NCBI GenBank assembly: GCA_017480345.1 | Contig: JAFVAU010000001.1 | Coordinates: forward strand, 1 to 40,637 | Direction of reading: 5' to 3' | From: Bacteroidales bacterium | Lineage (GTDB): Bacteria > Bacteroidota > Bacteroidia > Bacteroidales > UBA932 | DNA length: 40,637 nt | Shown: in pieces, positions 37,742 to 40,637 of the stretch | Numbering within the stretch: position 1 is the first letter of the stretch | Layout of the letters: each line of letters starts with the position of its first letter | Position numbers and translations under genes: made by a program | The notes under the pieces: generated by a model | The model's database searches: none | Seen by the model: the letters and a program-made list of their open reading frames with translations, nothing else | Told to the model about the DNA's origin: nothing

Positions 37742-39693
37742 AAAGACTGTTAACCCTTTTGGCGCTCTGCGCCTCTGTAGTGGCCGTGCAGGCCAAGGAT
37801 TACAAGCTCGCTTCTCCGGACGGGCAGCTCACCCTCAGCGTCCAAACGGGAGAGCGTTTCACTTACAGCGTGGCCCGCGGGGGCGTGGTGCTGCTGGAGC
37901 CTTCCGCTATCGGCCTAACCCTGGCCGACGGTACGGTCTGGGGCACCGGAACGCGTTTTTCCAAGGCGGTGCGCCGCAGCGTGAACACCAGCTATGATGC
38001 GCCCGTTTTCAAACGCTCCACCGTGAAGGACCAGTACAACGAGCTGTGCCTGAAGGCCAAGGGCTTCGAGGTTCAGTTCCGTGCCTACGACGACGGCATC
38101 GCCTGGCGGTTTGTGCCCGCAAAGGCCGTGACGGTGAAGGCGGAGGAGGCCACTTTTGCCTTCGCAAAGGACTGGAAGGCCTTCATCCCTTATGTGAACC
38201 AGCATACGCAAACGCTTGAGAGCCAGTTCTTCAGCTCGCAGGAAGCGCAGTATACGCATGCAGCCCTCAGCGCCTGGGACAAGGCCTACATGGCATTCCC
38301 GCCCGTGACGGTGGAGGCCGATGGCGGCGTCAAGATCTGCATCACGGAGAGCGACCTGCTGGACTATCCCGGCCTGTATCTGTACAACGGGGACGGTGAC
38401 TGCACCCTGGAAGGCCGGTTCGCCCGCGTGCCCGCGCAGTATGCCCAGGAAGACGGCAAGACTTTCCAGCGTCTTATCACCGCCCGAAAAGACGTGATTG
38501 CAGAGAATATCAGCCACTTGCCCTGGCGTACGGTCATTGTGGCTCCCGAGGCTAAGGACCTGGCCCAGAGCGATTTTGTCTGGCGTCTGGCTTCCCCGAA
38601 TGCCGTCGGTGACCTCTCCTGGCTCAAGCCCGGCAAGGTGGCCTGGGACTGGTGGAACGGCTGGAACCTCTACGGAGTGGATTTCGAGGCCGGCATCAAT
38701 ACGCAGACCTATAAGTATTATATAGACTTTGCATCGGCCCATGGAATCGAGTATGTCGTGATGGACGAGGGCTGGGCCAAACATACCGTCCTTAATATGA
38801 AGGAGACGCGCCCGGAGATTGACCTGCCGGAGCTGGTCCGTTATGGCCGAGAGAAGGGCGTTGGAGTGGTTCTTTGGACCATCGCCCGCCTGTTCGAAGA
38901 CCAGATGGAGGAGCTTTGCGCGCAGTATTCCGCCCTGGGTGTGAAGGGCTGGAAGGTGGATTTCATGGACCACGACGACCAGAAGATGGTCCAGTTCTAC
39001 CGCCGTGCCGCCGAGACGGCCGCCCGTTACCACATGTTCGTGGACTTCCACGGCGCCTACAAGCCCACGGGCCTGTATAGGACCTATCCCAACGTGCTCA
39101 ATTTCGAGGGTGTCTACGGCCTGGAGAACATGAAATGGAACGCCAACTGCGACCAAGTCACCTACGACGTCACCATTCCTTTCACCCGCCTGGTGGCCGG
39201 TCCGGCCGATTACACCCAGGGCGCCATGCGCAACGCCCGCAAAGACAACTACCGGGCGGTGGGGGATGAACCTATGTCCCAAGGAACCCGCTGCCATCAG
39301 CTGGCGGAGTACGTCATCTTTGATGCTCCGCTGTCCATGCTCTGCGATTCTCCTTCCAATTATATGCAGGAGGAGGAGTGCACGCAGTGGATTGCCGCCG
39401 TTCCCACCGTATGGGATGAGACGGTGGCCCTGGACGGAGAAATAGGGGAGTATGTGGTGATGGCCCGCCGCAAGGGTTCTGCCTGGTACGTGGCCGCCCT
39501 CAATGGCTGGGAGGCCCGTGACCTGGAGATTGACCTGAGTTTCCTGCCCGCCGGCGCCAAGGCCACCATCATGGCCGACGGCGTGAATGCCCATCGTGCA
39601 GCGCGGGATTACAAGAAGAGTGAGGTGGTGCTGGACGGCGGCAAGATGAAGGTCCATCTGGCCCCCGGCGGAGGTTGGGTGATCAAGCTTTAG
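37738..39693 (+). CDS. Glycoside hydrolase family 97, probably retaining
   Basis: A 651-residue exported enzyme with a signal peptide (about 1-19, ending Val-Gln-Ala). GH97 domains in order: N-terminal beta-sandwich (about 20-280), TIM barrel (about 290-560), C-terminal beta domain (about 560-651). Barrel landmarks are Trp-Asp-Trp-Trp-Asn-Gly-Trp near 302, Val-Met-Asp-Glu-Gly-Trp near 341 and Lys-Val-Asp-Phe-Met-Asp near 405. The Asp in Lys-Val-Asp suggests a retaining enzyme, such as the alpha-galactosidase branch, rather than the inverting SusB type that uses Glu. No SusC/SusD genes are near. The start overlaps the tex stop (ATGA), an odd partner for an exported enzyme. The end overlaps the glycosyltransferase gene by 11 bases. 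Confidence 0.9.
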   Translation: MKRLLTLLALCASVVAVQAKDYKLASPDGQLTLSVQTGERFTYSVARGGVVLLEPSAIGLTLADGTVWGTGTRFSKAVRRSVNTSYDAPVFKRSTVKDQYNELCLKAKGFEVQFRAYDDGIAWRFVPAKAVTVKAEEATFAFAKDWKAFIPYVNQHTQTLESQFFSSQEAQYTHAALSAWDKAYMAFPPVTVEADGGVKICITESDLLDYPGLYLYNGDGDCTLEGRFARVPAQYAQEDGKTFQRLITARKDVIAENISHLPWRTVIVAPEAKDLAQSDFVWRLASPNAVGDLSWLKPGKVAWDWWNGWNLYGVDFEAGINTQTYKYYIDFASAHGIEYVVMDEGWAKHTVLNMKETRPEIDLPELVRYGREKGVGVVLWTIARLFEDQMEELCAQYSALGVKGWKVDFMDHDDQKMVQFYRRAAETAARYHMFVDFHGAYKPTGLYRTYPNVLNFEGVYGLENMKWNANCDQVTYDVTIPFTRLVAGPADYTQGAMRNARKDNYRAVGDEPMSQGTRCHQLAEYVIFDAPLSMLCDSPSNYMQEEECTQWIAAVPTVWDETVALDGEIGEYVVMARRKGSAWYVAALNGWEARDLEIDLSFLPAGAKATIMADGVNAHRAARDYKKSEVVLDGGKMKVHLAPGGGWVIKL

Positions 39694-40408
39694 GACGGAT
39701 CTTGCGGAAGCGGAGGCCCAGAACGCCCCAGAAGGCTTCCCCGAAGATACCACCGCTCATTTTGGAGGTGCCCTTTTGTCTGTTGGTAAAGACAATGGGC
39801 ACTTCTTTTATCCGGAAGCCCAGTTTGTGGGCGCTGTACTTCATCTCTATCTGGAAGCCGTAGCCCTTCATCTTGACGGCATCCAGGTTCATGGTTTCCA
39901 GCACCTTGCGGGTGTAGCAGACGAAGCCGGCGGTGGTGTCATAAACATGGAAGCGAAGGACGCCCCGCACATAGGCCGATGCGAAATAGCTCATCACGAT
40001 GCGGCTCATGGGCCAGTCAATCACGCTGACGCCGTTGCAGTAGCGGGAACCTACGGCCAGATCCGCCCCCTGCTTGGCGCAGGCCTCGTACAGGCGGAGA
40101 AGGTCCTGGGGGTTGTGGGAGAAATCGGCATCCATTTCGAAGATGTAGTCATATCCCTTTTCCAGGGCCCATTCGAAGCCCTTCAGGTAGGCCGTGCCCA
40201 GTCCCAGCTTGCCGCTGCGCTCTATCAGGTGCAGCTTTTCCGGGGCCGATTGCTGGAGCTCCTTCACGATGGCGGCGGTTCCGTCGGGGGAACCGTCGTC
40301 TATGGTGAGGACGTGGAATTCTCCGGGGAGGGAAAATACGGCGGAGATGATTTCGCGGATATTCTCCTTCTCATTGTAGGTAGGAATAATGACTAACTTT
40401 TTTTCCAT
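39683..40408 (-). CDS. Polyprenol monophosphomannose synthase-like glycosyltransferase (GT2)
   Basis: A 241-residue GT-A glycosyltransferase related to Dpm1. Pro-Thr-Tyr-Asn-Glu-Lys-Glu-Asn is at residues 9-16, Asp-Asp-Gly-Ser-Pro-Asp-Gly-Thr near 37, the metal-binding Asp-Ala-Asp-Phe-Ser-His near 94, and Gly-Tyr-Gly-Phe-Gln-Ile-Glu-Met near 183. There is no C-terminal membrane anchor, as in the short bacterial forms. It would transfer mannose (or another sugar) from a nucleotide sugar to polyprenyl phosphate. A TAACTTTG box (40420-40413) ends four bases before the ATG, so the mRNA may be leaderless. Confidence 0.92.
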   Translation of the reverse strand: MEKKLVIIPTYNEKENIREIISAVFSLPGEFHVLTIDDGSPDGTAAIVKELQQSAPEKLHLIERSGKLGLGTAYLKGFEWALEKGYDYIFEMDADFSHNPQDLLRLYEACAKQGADLAVGSRYCNGVSVIDWPMSRIVMSYFASAYVRGVLRFHVYDTTAGFVCYTRKVLETMNLDAVKMKGYGFQIEMKYSAHKLGFRIKEVPIVFTNRQKGTSKMSGGIFGEAFWGVLGLRFRKIRPKA

Positions 40409-40502
40409 TCTTCAAAGTTAAAGGTTTTTCCTGAATAATATCTTCTCTTGCCATGAAAAAATGGTGCCAATGAAAAAAAGTTGAAAAAAATCTCGAAAAA
40501 AG

Positions 40503-40533
40503 TTTGTCAGTTCAAAAATAGTTGCTACCTTTG
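40503..40533 (+). promoter_or_regulatory. Perfect-consensus strong promoter, probably of an rRNA operon
   Basis: TTTG (40503-40506), 19 bases, TACCTTTG (40526-40533): the best promoter match in the window, in an A-rich upstream region (40439-40502). What follows is a non-coding leader, not a start codon. Confidence 0.7.
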
Positions 40534-40637
40534 CAGTCCCGCTTGAGAAACGAGCGGGATTTTTACACCAAAAAGCTCATTGAAAAGACTGAAAGGAAGT
40601 ACAAGCAAGTACCGGAAATTGTAACAACAATTTCAGA
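40534..40637 (+). other. Leader with 5' hairpin, likely upstream of 16S rRNA
   Basis: The expected transcript begins with a stem TCCCGCT/AGCGGGA (40537-40543 and 40553-40559) followed by five T, an intrinsic-terminator-like or attenuator structure. The rest (40565-40637) is A-rich and non-coding and resembles, from memory, Bacteroidales 16S rRNA leaders. The rRNA gene itself would lie beyond the window edge. Confidence 0.5.

Noticed and set aside
37915-39753. Minus-strand open frame of 612 codons opposite the GH97 gene
   Set aside because: Antisense shadow of a certain gene with His/Val/Gly-rich, domain-less composition.
1-40637. tRNA, CRISPR-cas, integrase or transposase genes
   Set aside because: None found by eye in any gap or reading frame; the island therefore has no visible mobility gene of its own.

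Overview
ORGANISM. The window looks like the chromosome of an uncultured gut or rumen Bacteroidales bacterium. Genes are preceded by the Bacteroidetes promoter (TTTG or TTG, about 19-20 bp, TAnnTTTG), most starts lack a Shine-Dalgarno, and the gene set fits: GH97 glycosidase, reverse rubrerythrin, Bacteroidetes-type AddB-like nuclease, HipB, small orphan proteins. The DNA is moderately GC-rich and GCC/GAC/CTG-biased. I do not assign a genus.

LAYOUT. (1) 1-3520: a phage-derived cassette: possible sigma-like regulator, small ORF, membrane coiled-coil protein, lipoprotein with a second membrane segment (spanin-like), M15 peptidase, and a virion-associated-like protein with an Asp/Gly-rich tail. 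Hairpins lie at 1246 and 3479. (2) 3541-5460: an AT-richer insert with an ATPase_2/DUF234 protein, remnants of an ATPase plus TOPRIM/DUF4276-like pair, and a DUF2442 gene. (3) 5632-16829: a defence island (two frameshifted small genes, an orphan operon, hipB with a hipA remnant, and a complete jetABCD Wadjet operon) between two complementary partial copies of an esterase-GNAT-peroxiredoxin locus. (4) 16893-18575: palindrome-controlled orphan gene, AlkD-like protein, small helicase-associated-domain protein. (5) 18631-31194: mostly core genes (CapD/PglF dehydratase, RmlA, rubrerythrin, AddB-like nuclease, PMI-like protein, S4 protein, RlmI-like methyltransferase, RNase D-like exonuclease, lipoprotein, C1 peptidase, PssA). 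(6) 31193-40408: predicted sRNA, ClC channel, YgiQ radical-SAM protein, Tex, GH97, DPM1-like glycosyltransferase. (7) 40503-40637: a consensus promoter and leader, probably of an rRNA operon just past the edge.

HOW IT FITS TOGETHER. The island carries anti-plasmid/anti-phage functions and decaying toxin-antitoxin genes; its flanks record the rearrangement that placed it there. A long perfect or near-perfect palindrome recurs over the promoters of three unrelated small genes in and beside the island, suggesting a shared repressor. The rest is ordinary housekeeping, but two conserved genes (alkD, ygiQ) carry in-frame palindromic repeat insertions, and the heptamer GGCCGAT/ATCGGCC occurs about ten times more often than base composition predicts.

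LIMITS. All calls come from reading the sequence and from memory of protein families; no database search was run. Counts and identities were done by eye.
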